NCBI GenBank assembly: GCA_018819005.1
Contig: JAHJQU010000348.1
Coordinates: 1-14,093 of the forward strand
DNA: 14,093 bases
DNA from: Pseudomonadota bacterium
Lineage (GTDB): Bacteria; Desulfobacterota; Desulfobacteria; Desulfobacterales; RPRI01
Direction: 5' to 3'
Positions 1-7,013 of this stretch are shown in pieces; within the stretch, counting starts at the first letter, position 1, and every line of letters begins with the position of its first letter. A program made the translations under genes and the position numbers. The notes beneath the pieces are model-generated. The model worked only from the letters and a program-made list of their open reading frames with translations. It searched no databases and was not told where the DNA came from.

Positions 1-8
1 AATTTCAT
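1..8 (-). CDS. 5' end of a divergent gene running off the left edge
   Basis: On the minus strand an ATG (complement of 6-8) is preceded by a near-ideal Shine-Dalgarno sequence, AGGGAGGT (complement of 12-19), four to five bases before the start. Only the first codons (Met, Lys, then a partial codon) are inside the window, so no product can be named. If real, the gene is transcribed away from the menaquinone operon and shares the 1-387 region with it. The call rests only on the ribosome binding site and spacing. Confidence 0.45.
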
Positions 9-73
9 AATACCTCCCTAATGAGTCTCTGGTTTATAGTTAAACAGACTGAAGGTGTTTAGACTGAAGACTA

Positions 74-94
74 TTAGCTAAAAGCCTACAGCCT
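74..94. repeat. Dispersed 21-bp repeat, copy 1
   Basis: The 21 bases at 74-94 match 2687-2707 at 20 of 21 positions, the only difference being G84 versus A. Both copies contain the core TTAGCTAAAA followed by CCTACAGCCT, and they bracket mqnL-mqnP. They look like members of a dispersed intergenic repeat family; copy 2 leads into a tandem array. No function is evident. Confidence 0.6.
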
Positions 95-130
95 GCAAAC
101 CACTTGACTCGAACCCCCGAATCCCGAAGG

Positions 131-151
131 TCCGCCAATCTTTGTGGCGGA
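131..151. repeat. Small inverted repeat (TCCGCCA/TGGCGGA)
   Basis: A perfect 7-bp inverted repeat: arms at 131-137 and 145-151, with a 7-base loop. It lies in the divergent intergenic region and is not followed by a T-run on either strand, so it does not look like an intrinsic terminator. It may be an operator half-site pair or part of a REP-like element. Confidence 0.4.
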
Positions 152-215
152 TCGAATCCTATTGTATGAATATATCATGATAACCAGCCGAAATAAACAG
201 GAAAGGTTCTTTCCC

Positions 216-244
216 TTGACACCATATCCCTATTTGATTATATT
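216..244 (+). promoter_or_regulatory. Predicted sigma70-type promoter for the mqn operon
   Basis: A perfect -35 box TTGACA (216-221) is separated by exactly 17 bases from a -10 box TATATT (239-244; five of six consensus bases). Transcription would start near 251, giving a leader of about 137 bases before mqnL that contains the hairpin at 257-309. A weaker alternative, TTGACA at 320-325 with TATTTT at 341-346 (15-base spacer), would start downstream of the hairpin. Prediction from sequence only. Confidence 0.55.
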
Positions 245-256
245 TACTCAGTTTTT

Positions 257-309
257 AGGAGCCGTTACGAAATAAATAGTGCATTTCAGACTATTTCGTT
301 ACGGCTCCT
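257..309. repeat. 18-bp-arm inverted repeat in the mqn leader
   Basis: Arms at 257-274 and 292-309 are complementary at 17 of 18 positions (core AGGAGCCGT-ACGAAATA) around a 17-base loop, so the transcript would form a long stable hairpin. Bases 301-317 can instead form a second, 5-bp stem (ACGGC with GCCGT) followed directly by a T-run at 317-321. That second structure shares the right arm and is mutually exclusive with the first. The element may be a simple dispersed repeat, a terminator between units, or an attenuator. Confidence 0.6.
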
Positions 310-387
310 TATGCCGTTTTTGACATCCAGATGACTACTTTATTTTTTAAAGCGGCTTAAAAGAAAATTTCATATAATAATCAATCT

Positions 388-1830
388 ATGCCATATAAAA
401 ATTTACAACAGTTTATCAAAGAACTCGAGGCTTTGGGCGAATTGCACAGAGTAGGCGCCGAAGTCGAACATGAACTGGAAATTACCGAAATAGCAGACCG
501 GGTTTCAAAATCATGCGGCCCAGCGCTCCTTTTTGAAAGAGTCAGAGGATTTTCATATCCTCTTCTAATCAATGCCTTCGGAAGCTATAAACGGATGCAG
601 CTTGCGCTCTCCTGTAAATCTTTTGACGAAATAGCCGCACGGCTTGAGTCGAACATAAAGATGCGCCCTCCTGAAGGATTCATGGATAAGATAAGGATGC
701 TGTTTACTCTGAAAGAGATAGCCGGATTTATCCCCAAAAAGGTAAAAACCGCTCCCTGCCAGGAAATGATTTATACTGACGGCCCCCTTCTCGACAGGCT
801 TCCCGTATTAAAATGCTGGCCGCATGACGGCGGCCCATTTATTACGCTCCCGATCGTTATAACAAAAGATCCCGATACAGGGATTCAGAATGTCGGCATG
901 TACCGCATGCAGAAATATGACAATTTATCGACCGGAATGCACTGGCAGTACAATAAAGACGGAACCCGCCATTTTGATAAATATAAAAACCGCGGCCGGC
1001 GAATGGATGTAGCGGTCGCCCTTGGAGGATCACCGGCTGTAACTTACGCCGCAAGCGCACCGCTGCCGCCCGACATAGATGAATTTATTTTTGCCGGCTT
1101 TATAGAATCAAGTCCGGTTGAGATTGTAAAAGCAAAAACGGTCGATCTTTTTGTGCCCGCTGAGTCGGATTTTGTAATAGAAGGCTATGTAGATCCGGAC
1201 GAAGAACGGATAGAAGGTCCATTCGGGGATCATACCGGCTTTTACTCGGCAGCCGATATCTATCCCGTATTTCATGTAACAGCATTGACCTGCAGGAATG
1301 ACGCGATATATCCCGCAACGGTCGTCGGTAAACCGCCTATGGAAGACTGTTACATGGCAAAGGCAACCGAAAGAGTTTTTCTTCCCATGCTGAAATTTCT
1401 CATACCTGAAATAGTTGATATGGAGCTTCCTATCGAAGGGGTTTTTCACAACTGCGCGCTTATCTCCATAGACAAGAAATACCCCGGCCAGGCTAAGAAA
1501 GTCATAAATGCGCTATGGGGTCTCGGGCAGATGGCATCGACAAAATTCATAGCAATCTTTGATAAAGATATAAACCTGCGTGATCCGAGCACAGTCGTGT
1601 GGAAACTTCTTAACAATGTCGATCCCAAAAGAGATCTGCTCATGTCGGAAGGCCCGCTTGATGCCCTCGATCATTCGGCCCCGTATCCCAATTTCGGCGG
1701 GAAAATGGGGATAGACGCCACAAGAAAAACCCGCGAGGAAGGCATGGGAAGAGACTGGCCGGATGAAATAGTCATGTCGCGGGAAATAAAAGAAAAAGTT
1801 GTGAAACGCTGGAAAGAATATGGATTTTAA
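388..1830 (+). CDS. mqnL: UbiD-family decarboxylase of menaquinone synthesis (MqnL)
   Basis: A 480-residue UbiD-family non-oxidative decarboxylase using prenylated FMN, inferred to remove the ring carboxylate from prenylated 1,4-dihydroxy-6-naphthoate late in the futalosine pathway. The family signature EGPFGDHTG (276-284) supplies Glu276 and Asp281, and Arg173 lies in NVGMYRMQ (168-175). This is the Arg-Glu-acid triad of UbiD/Fdc enzymes, with Asn168 in the position that binds prenyl-FMN. Length is normal for the family. The last 11 bases overlap mqnP, implying translational coupling. The start has no clear Shine-Dalgarno, but the N-terminal MPYKNLQQFI fits the family's usual beginning. UbiD enzymes have many substrates; assignment to menaquinone rests on the operon. 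The partner prenyltransferase making prenyl-FMN (UbiX) is not in the window. Confidence 0.92.
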   Translation: MPYKNLQQFIKELEALGELHRVGAEVEHELEITEIADRVSKSCGPALLFERVRGFSYPLLINAFGSYKRMQLALSCKSFDEIAARLESNIKMRPPEGFMDKIRMLFTLKEIAGFIPKKVKTAPCQEMIYTDGPLLDRLPVLKCWPHDGGPFITLPIVITKDPDTGIQNVGMYRMQKYDNLSTGMHWQYNKDGTRHFDKYKNRGRRMDVAVALGGSPAVTYAASAPLPPDIDEFIFAGFIESSPVEIVKAKTVDLFVPAESDFVIEGYVDPDEERIEGPFGDHTGFYSAADIYPVFHVTALTCRNDAIYPATVVGKPPMEDCYMAKATERVFLPMLKFLIPEIVDMELPIEGVFHNCALISIDKKYPGQAKKVINALWGLGQMASTKFIAIFDKDINLRDPSTVVWKLLNNVDPKRDLLMSEGPLDALDHSAPYPNFGGKMGIDATRKTREEGMGRDWPDEIVMSREIKEKVVKRWKEYGF

Positions 1831-2659
1831 AAAATTTTCAAACCTTATTATGATTGAGCAAACGCTCTTTGCCCTTCCCTTTGCATATCTTGGAGTTCTG
1901 TTTGCAGACGGGAAGAACATTTCAACATGGATTTTGGTTACCATAGCCCTAGTTGCCGCACGAACAGCAGGCATGTCCTTTAACAGGGCAATAGATGCTG
2001 AAATAGACGCGAAGAATCCGCGCACCAAAGACAGGCTCATCCCAAGGGGAGAAGCAAGCCGCGACCAGGTATGGATAATCGGAATAATCTCTTCCCTGGC
2101 GCTGATCGGATCATCCTATCTATTGAACAGCCTCTGCTTTTATCTCTCCTTTGCTGCGGTTTTTCTGTTATTTACATATTCATTTTTCAAGCGGTTTTCT
2201 TCATCATCTCATTTTTATCTGGGATTTGTCGAATCCGCCGCGCCCATAGGAGGCTATCTTGCAGTAACCGGTGAGTTTTCTATCGTTCCTTTTGTTCTTG
2301 GAATCGCTATCCTGCTCTGGATCGCTGGCCTCGATATTGTCTATGCTCTTCTGGATGTGGATTTCGACACAAAAGAAGGGCTCTATTCGTTCCCCTCTGC
2401 GTACGGAGAGAAAAAGGCTCTTGTCGCCTCAGGAATTTGTTATATTTTATCTTTCGGGGCTATGATTGGAGCAGGCATGATCACGGGGAAAAACATGCCA
2501 TTCTGGGTAGCTCTTGCATGCGTCGCTTTCATCTTTATTTACCAGCAGAAAATAGCGAGAAGCGGGGATATCGGAGTCGCTTTGAAAAAGTTTTTCAAGG
2601 CAAACATATATGTCTCACCCCTTCTTTTATTCGGCACCCTCATTGATGTTTTTTTGTAA
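1820..2659 (+). CDS. mqnP: UbiA-family prenyltransferase of menaquinone synthesis (MqnP)
   Basis: A 279-residue integral membrane prenyltransferase of the UbiA superfamily, inferred to attach a polyprenyl chain to 1,4-dihydroxy-6-naphthoate. The first Asp-rich motif is Asn55-x3-Asp59-x3-Asp63 (NRAIDAEID), followed by NPRTKDR. The second is Asp172-IVYALL-Asp179-VDF-Asp183. Both are the Mg2+/diphosphate-binding motifs of the family. About eight hydrophobic segments cover the rest. It starts inside the end of mqnL (11-bp overlap), with GGAAAG upstream as a ribosome binding site. Without context it would read as a 4-hydroxybenzoate polyprenyltransferase; the neighbouring mqnE, A, C, D and B make the MqnP role much more likely. 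Confidence 0.92.
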   Translation: MDFKKFSNLIMIEQTLFALPFAYLGVLFADGKNISTWILVTIALVAARTAGMSFNRAIDAEIDAKNPRTKDRLIPRGEASRDQVWIIGIISSLALIGSSYLLNSLCFYLSFAAVFLLFTYSFFKRFSSSSHFYLGFVESAAPIGGYLAVTGEFSIVPFVLGIAILLWIAGLDIVYALLDVDFDTKEGLYSFPSAYGEKKALVASGICYILSFGAMIGAGMITGKNMPFWVALACVAFIFIYQQKIARSGDIGVALKKFFKANIYVSPLLLFGTLIDVFL

Positions 2660-2686
2660 CTACTCGGGTAGATAGACTGTAGGCTG

Positions 2687-2741
2687 TTAGCTAAAAACCT
2701 ACAGCCTAAAAAGCTACAGCCTAACCGCTTACAGCCTAAAC
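2687..2741. repeat. Dispersed repeat copy 2 with a 3 x 15-bp tandem array
   Basis: Bases 2687-2707 repeat 74-94 (20 of 21). They run into three tandem 15-bp units at 2697-2711, 2712-2726 and 2727-2741, each containing TACAGCCTAA. Just upstream, AGGCTGT (2681-2687) is complementary to ACAGCCT (2701-2707), so a hairpin is possible. The array fills most of the 148-bp gap between mqnP and mqnE. Confidence 0.7.
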
Positions 2742-2807
2742 AACCTGGGGAGTTACGAATAAACAGGAGCAATAAAATAAAGAACATAGGAATAGCGACC
2801 GATTCAG

Positions 2808-3911
2808 ATGAAATATTACGATCTTCCGGATACAATTATAAATAAGAAACTCAGGAAAATCGCCGTAAAGGTATTTGAGGAAATACCTGTATCAAAAGCA
2901 GACGCCATATATACGCTGTCAACGAACGACATTCTTGATCTCGGTAAAATAAGCAATTTCATAAGGACAAAACTGCATGGTGATACGGCATATTATGGCG
3001 TAAACATGAATCTGAATTTTACCAATATATGCGAGCTTCGTTGTCCCCTTTGCGCTTTTTCCCGCGATAAAGGAGACAAAGATGCGTATCTTCTTTCCCT
3101 TGATGAAATCGAGAAACGGGTCCGGAAAGCCGTTGCTTCAGGTATAGACGAAGTGCATATAGTAGGCGGTCTTCACCCCGAGCTCAAAATCGATTACTTC
3201 GAAAAAATGATAAGGCGGATAAAAAAAATCAAACCCGGCCTTTTTGTCGTTGCCTTTACCGCCGTTGAGATCGACTACTTTGCAAAAAAGAACGGAATCT
3301 CAGCAAAAGAAACCCTGAAAATACTGATTGATGCCGGAATAGGAGCGATGCCCGGCGGCGGAGCCGAAATATTTTCTCCCCACATCAGAATCATCATAGC
3401 GCCCGCAAAAATTCCGGGCAAGAGGTGGCTTCAGATAATGAGAACCGCTCATGAGATGGGTCTTAAAACAAATGCCACCATGCTTTACAATCATAAAGAG
3501 AATACCGGGGATATCGCGGATCATCTTGCAAAAATAAGAAAGCTTCAGGATGAAACAGGCGGATTTAAAACCTTCGTCCCACTCCTGTTCCATGACACGA
3601 ACACAAGAATAAGAGCAAAACGCAGAACCTCAACAGGATATGATGATATAAGGATATATGCAGCAAGCCGTATTTTCCTGCATAACGTTCCTCACCTGAA
3701 AGCCCTCTGGATGTATCTTGGAGACAAAATGGCCCAGGTATTGCTGCGATTCGGGGTTGATGACTTTGCGGCAACCTATTACAATGAAAAAGTTGTTCAT
3801 GCCGCAGGAGCAAAAACGCCGGATTACGGATCCGAATCTTTTCTCAAAAGGCTGATTGAAAATGCCGGCTTGAAACCTGTCCGGACTACTGCAAATTACT
3901 GGATCCAATGA
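2808..3911 (+). CDS. mqnE: Aminofutalosine synthase, radical SAM (MqnE)
   Basis: A 367-residue radical SAM enzyme that joins the adenosyl group of S-adenosylmethionine to 3-[(1-carboxyvinyl)oxy]benzoate, the MqnA product, giving 6-amino-6-deoxyfutalosine. The [4Fe-4S] motif is Cys75-x3-Cys79-x2-Cys82 (CELRCPLC). VGGLHP (119-124), AFTAVEI (149-155) and MPGGGAEIF (181-189) mark MqnE rather than MqnC. Length is normal. The start is chosen for family fit: the ribosome binding site is weak, with AGGA about 18 bases upstream. It follows a 148-bp repeat-containing gap after mqnP, so it may partly depend on read-through or on a promoter in that gap. Confidence 0.95.
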   Translation: MKYYDLPDTIINKKLRKIAVKVFEEIPVSKADAIYTLSTNDILDLGKISNFIRTKLHGDTAYYGVNMNLNFTNICELRCPLCAFSRDKGDKDAYLLSLDEIEKRVRKAVASGIDEVHIVGGLHPELKIDYFEKMIRRIKKIKPGLFVVAFTAVEIDYFAKKNGISAKETLKILIDAGIGAMPGGGAEIFSPHIRIIIAPAKIPGKRWLQIMRTAHEMGLKTNATMLYNHKENTGDIADHLAKIRKLQDETGGFKTFVPLLFHDTNTRIRAKRRTSTGYDDIRIYAASRIFLHNVPHLKALWMYLGDKMAQVLLRFGVDDFAATYYNEKVVHAAGAKTPDYGSESFLKRLIENAGLKPVRTTANYWIQ

Positions 3912-3927
3912 GGCCGGAGATTTATTA

Positions 3928-4740
3928 ATGCAAGTCGGTTATATTGATTATCTGAACTGCTGGCCTTTTTACTACCACATGTTTGAAAAGAAGCCCTTAA
4001 AGGGCATAAACGTAATTCCGGGACTTCCTTCCGCGCTGAACAGAATGATGAAAGAAAAGAGGCTCGATTTAAGCCCCGTATCTTCCGCGACTTACGCCGA
4101 TATAAAAGAGGATGTTCTCCTTCTCCCGGAATTCTGTCTGAGCTCGGTAGGATATGTGGGATCAGTGATTCTGTGCAGCAACTTTCCGATCGAAGCCCTC
4201 AATAACAAAGAGGTCGGCCTCTCAGGAGCGTCACATACTTCACGGGTGCTTCTTAAAATCCTGCTTGAAAAATTCTACGGTATTGAACCTTACTATCTGC
4301 AGGCAGGGCCTCGTCCGGATTTAACCGCCCACGATGCGGCGCTTCTCATAGGAAACGATGCCATGACGGAGGGGATCAATCAGGCGCCTTATAAATATGA
4401 CCTGGGAGAACTCTGGCTTCAGAAAACAGGGTTCCCGGTTGTTTTTGCCGTATTCGCCGTAAGGAAAAATGTCATCCGGGATAATCTGCCTTCGCTAAAG
4501 GCGGTTATAAATTCATACAGAGCCTCCCTGCAATGCCTCGTTCAGGAAAAGGAAAATGTTGTAATCAGGGCCAGACAAAAGTATCCGGATATATCGTATG
4601 ATGTGAACGGTTATTATGATACATTGCAGTTTGAATTTACAGATAATCTCAAAAATGCTCTTAAATATTTTCTGTCGGCTGCAGAAGAACTTAATTTGTT
4701 ACAAAAAGTGGAATCTCTGAATTTTTTAGAAGATATCTAA
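3928..4740 (+). CDS. mqnA: Chorismate dehydratase (MqnA)
   Basis: A 270-residue cytosolic enzyme of the MqnA/MqnD periplasmic-binding-protein-like fold; it dehydrates chorismate to 3-[(1-carboxyvinyl)oxy]benzoate, the committed step of the futalosine route. Visible family features are VGYIDYLNCWP at residues 3-13, the ligand-loop motif GLPSALN (32-38) and LDLSPVSS (46-53). No signal peptide is present, as expected for this cytosolic branch of the fold. It begins 16 bp after mqnE with GGAG about ten bases upstream of the ATG, so the two genes supplying and using the same intermediate are tightly linked. Downstream comes a 278-bp repeat-rich gap before mqnC. Confidence 0.94.
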   Translation: MQVGYIDYLNCWPFYYHMFEKKPLKGINVIPGLPSALNRMMKEKRLDLSPVSSATYADIKEDVLLLPEFCLSSVGYVGSVILCSNFPIEALNNKEVGLSGASHTSRVLLKILLEKFYGIEPYYLQAGPRPDLTAHDAALLIGNDAMTEGINQAPYKYDLGELWLQKTGFPVVFAVFAVRKNVIRDNLPSLKAVINSYRASLQCLVQEKENVVIRARQKYPDISYDVNGYYDTLQFEFTDNLKNALKYFLSAAEELNLLQKVESLNFLEDI

Positions 4741-4825
4741 AAAAAACTGTTCTTCATGGTTCTATGTGGGTAAACAGTTGCTGCAAGTGTTCTCGGCACA
4801 AAACATTGATTAAAAATGGTTTTTA

Positions 4826-5007
4826 GACAGGATTAACAGGATGTACAGGATGTTGCCTGCAGCGAGTAAGGCAATCCGGTGGAGAAAGAAGACTTGTCCC
4901 ACAAAGTGATCGGTTGCACTTACCAGTCTCCGCGAAGCGGATGTGTGTTTCAGACCGCTCTTCCGGAGCGGCCTGAAAATTATCATGTTAATCCTGTAAA
5001 TCCTGTC
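4826..5007. repeat. Inverted pair of 9-bp-unit tandem repeats in the mqnA-mqnC gap
   Basis: The left arm has three tandem 9-bp units, GACAGGATT, AACAGGATG and TACAGGATG (4826-4852). The right arm (4982-5007) is the same kind of array in inverse orientation; over 26 bases the arms are complementary at 22 positions. The enclosed 130 bp hold two smaller hairpins: CCGC/GCGG near 4928-4940, and a TTTCAG-CCGCTC/GAGCGG-CTGAAA stem near 4948-4978. Overall it resembles a non-coding, MITE-like or REP-like cassette. It sits inside the operon and ends 11 bases before the mqnC start codon. Confidence 0.7.
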
Positions 5008-5018
5008 AGATAGAGTTA

Positions 5019-6122
5019 ATGAAAGAATCATCAGACAAAAAGCTTAAACAAAAGATATACGACGGCAGGAGAATCTCTTCTGAGGAAGCTATTGCCCTTT
5101 TTTCATGGGACCTGATTGAACTGGGTGAAGCAGGCAACATGAGGCGTGCGCTCATTTTCCCCAGAGAAGAGGTCGGATTTATTCTTGACCGCATCATCAA
5201 TTTTACCAATATCTGCGAAGCTGCCTGTAATTTCTGCGCCTACCATGCAAGGGCAAATCTGATTAAACCCTTTGAGCTCACGCAGGAGGATATTTTTGCA
5301 AAGATTAACGAGCTTGTTTCAGCAGGCGGAACACAGGTAATGCTCCAGGGCGGTCTCCACCCGGATTACACCCTTGATAATTACGTCAACATGGTAAGAA
5401 ATGTAAAAAAACACTTCCCTCAAATATACCTTCATTCATTTTCTCCCAGCGAAATTGCTCACATGGCAAAAAAAAGTTCTGTTTCCATCGATGAGGCAAT
5501 ATTAAAGCTTAAAAATGCGGGGCTTGATTCGGTGCCGGGAGCATCGGATCTGCTGATTGACAGGATACGCAAAAAGGTGAGCCCGAGAAAGATTGGAAAA
5601 GATATCTGGTGCGAAGTAATCTATTCGCTCCATCGCCACGGGATGAAATCTTCGGCGACCATGACATACGGCATGGGGGAAACAGATGAAGAAAAGATTG
5701 GGCATCTGAATGTTGTTCGCGACGTACAGGACAAAACGGGGATATTAAGAGCTTTTATTCCATGGTCGTTTTCTCCCGCACGCACCGGTCTTAAAGATAT
5801 TGAACCCGCGACAGGAATTGATTATCTTAAAATAGTTGCAATCGCCCGCATTTTTCTAGATAACATCATTTATATCCAGGCCGGATGGCTTACCGAAGGA
5901 CTGAAGCTTGCACAGCTTGCGCTCACCATGGGAGCAAATGACATGGGCGGAGTTCTGATGGAAGAAACGGTAGTAAAGGCAACCGGCATTGAAACAAAGG
6001 CGGGTATTGACGAGTTTATCGATATAATAAAAAATGCAGGAAAAAAGCCCGTCCTTAGAGACTCGGAATATAAGGTACTGAAAAAATTTAGGGCCACCTC
6101 CAAAAAGTCGGTGGTTCTATGA
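5019..6122 (+). CDS. mqnC: Cyclic dehypoxanthinyl futalosine synthase, radical SAM (MqnC)
   Basis: A 367-residue radical SAM enzyme that cyclises dehypoxanthinyl futalosine into its spiro (cyclic) form. The cluster motif is Cys66-x3-Cys70-x2-Cys73 (CEAACNFC), with GGLHP at 111-115 and HSFSPSEI at 139-146, the MqnC-type counterparts of motifs in MqnE. One oddity: where MqnC and MqnE proteins I know carry PGGGAEI, this protein reads PGASDLL (173-179), apparently one residue shorter and with Asp in place of Glu. The rest of the chain is continuous and full length, so I still call it functional MqnC. The ribosome binding site is weak and the start lies just after an inverted repeat array. Confidence 0.92.
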   Translation: MKESSDKKLKQKIYDGRRISSEEAIALFSWDLIELGEAGNMRRALIFPREEVGFILDRIINFTNICEAACNFCAYHARANLIKPFELTQEDIFAKINELVSAGGTQVMLQGGLHPDYTLDNYVNMVRNVKKHFPQIYLHSFSPSEIAHMAKKSSVSIDEAILKLKNAGLDSVPGASDLLIDRIRKKVSPRKIGKDIWCEVIYSLHRHGMKSSATMTYGMGETDEEKIGHLNVVRDVQDKTGILRAFIPWSFSPARTGLKDIEPATGIDYLKIVAIARIFLDNIIYIQAGWLTEGLKLAQLALTMGANDMGGVLMEETVVKATGIETKAGIDEFIDIIKNAGKKPVLRDSEYKVLKKFRATSKKSVVL

Positions 6123-6123
6123 G

Positions 6124-6155
6124 GGTTCCAGGATCCAAGGATTCAAGGGTTCAAG
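6124..6155. repeat. Tandem array of four 8-bp units
   Basis: Four consecutive 8-bp units, GGTTCCAG, GATCCAAG, GATTCAAG and GGTTCAAG, begin two bases after the mqnC stop codon. They occupy the first third of the 90-bp gap before mqnD. Each unit differs from its neighbours at one to three positions. No function can be read from the sequence; such arrays can vary in copy number. Confidence 0.75.
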
Positions 6156-6212
6156 TAACACCGGGTAAAGCAAGCGCCCAATGCTGAATAATTATAAAAC
6201 TTAGAGAAATAA

Positions 6213-7013
6213 ATGACAGACCTTTCGATTGCCTTTTCACCTTGTCCCAACGACACATTTATATTTCACGCCATGCTTCATCATGGCATAGATACAGGCA
6301 ATTATACTTTTTCGCCGCATATCGACGATGTAGAAGCACTGAATAACGCGGCTTTCAAAAAAACATATCAGATTACCAAACTCTCCTTTTACGCGTATCT
6401 TCTCTTAAAGGAAGAATATGAGCTTCTTGATTCTGGTTCCGCGCTCGGCTTCGGATGCGGACCTCTTCTCGTAACCTCGAAAGACAGGATCTTTTCCCCC
6501 GATTCCAGGATTGCGATTCCCGGCAACTATACAACCGCTTTTCTTCTATTGAAACTCTGGAATCCTGAAATCAGGAATATAGTTGTGACCAGATTCGACC
6601 GGATACTTCCGGGAGTGCAAAACGGCGAGTTCGACGCGGGACTCATCATTCATGAAGGAAGGTTCATCTATTCCGAATACGGCTGCGTAAAGATCATAGA
6701 CCTCGGCGAATGGTGGGAGAAGGAAACAAATCTGCCCATTCCGCTCGGTTGTATCGCTATCAGAAAAGACCCCGGTACGATCAGCCATAGGAAACAGGTT
6801 GAAACACTCATCAGGAATTCCGTTATTTACGCGAAAAAAAACAGGGGTGTTTCACGCCCATTTGTGAAAAAACATGCTCAGGAATTAGATGACAAGGTGA
6901 TAGACGGCCATATTGATTTGTATGTTAATGATTTTACCGTATCGCTGGGTATAACAGGGGAAAAGGCGGTGCAAACATTAGAGGAGATGGCAAGGTGGAA
7001 AAAAATCCTTTAA
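6213..7013 (+). CDS. mqnD: 1,4-dihydroxy-6-naphthoate synthase (MqnD)
   Basis: A 266-residue enzyme that cleaves cyclic dehypoxanthinyl futalosine to 1,4-dihydroxy-6-naphthoate, the aromatic precursor that MqnP then prenylates. The signature AFSPCPNDTFIFHAM spans residues 7-21. GNYTTAFLLLK (104-114) and IIHEGRF (145-151) carry the family's substrate-binding Thr pair and the presumed catalytic His147. It shares the periplasmic-binding-protein-like fold with MqnA but has no signal peptide. The ribosome binding site is weak (AGAGAAAT). Its 3' end overlaps mqnB by 19 bases. Confidence 0.95.
   Translation: MTDLSIAFSPCPNDTFIFHAMLHHGIDTGNYTFSPHIDDVEALNNAAFKKTYQITKLSFYAYLLLKEEYELLDSGSALGFGCGPLLVTSKDRIFSPDSRIAIPGNYTTAFLLLKLWNPEIRNIVVTRFDRILPGVQNGEFDAGLIIHEGRFIYSEYGCVKIIDLGEWWEKETNLPIPLGCIAIRKDPGTISHRKQVETLIRNSVIYAKKNRGVSRPFVKKHAQELDDKVIDGHIDLYVNDFTVSLGITGEKAVQTLEEMARWKKIL

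Noticed and set aside
100..165. tRNA T-arm-like bits (GACTCGAACCC and GGATCGAATCC)
   Set aside because: No acceptor, D or anticodon stems can be paired around them on either strand, so no tRNA is called.
1513..2040. 175-codon open frame on the minus strand across the mqnL/mqnP junction
   Set aside because: It lies antisense to two well-supported genes, has no recognisable family features and no ribosome binding site; a shadow frame.
4810..5031. 73-codon minus-strand frame in the mqnA-mqnC gap
   Set aside because: It coincides with the inverted repeat cassette and its composition follows the repeats; no coding evidence.
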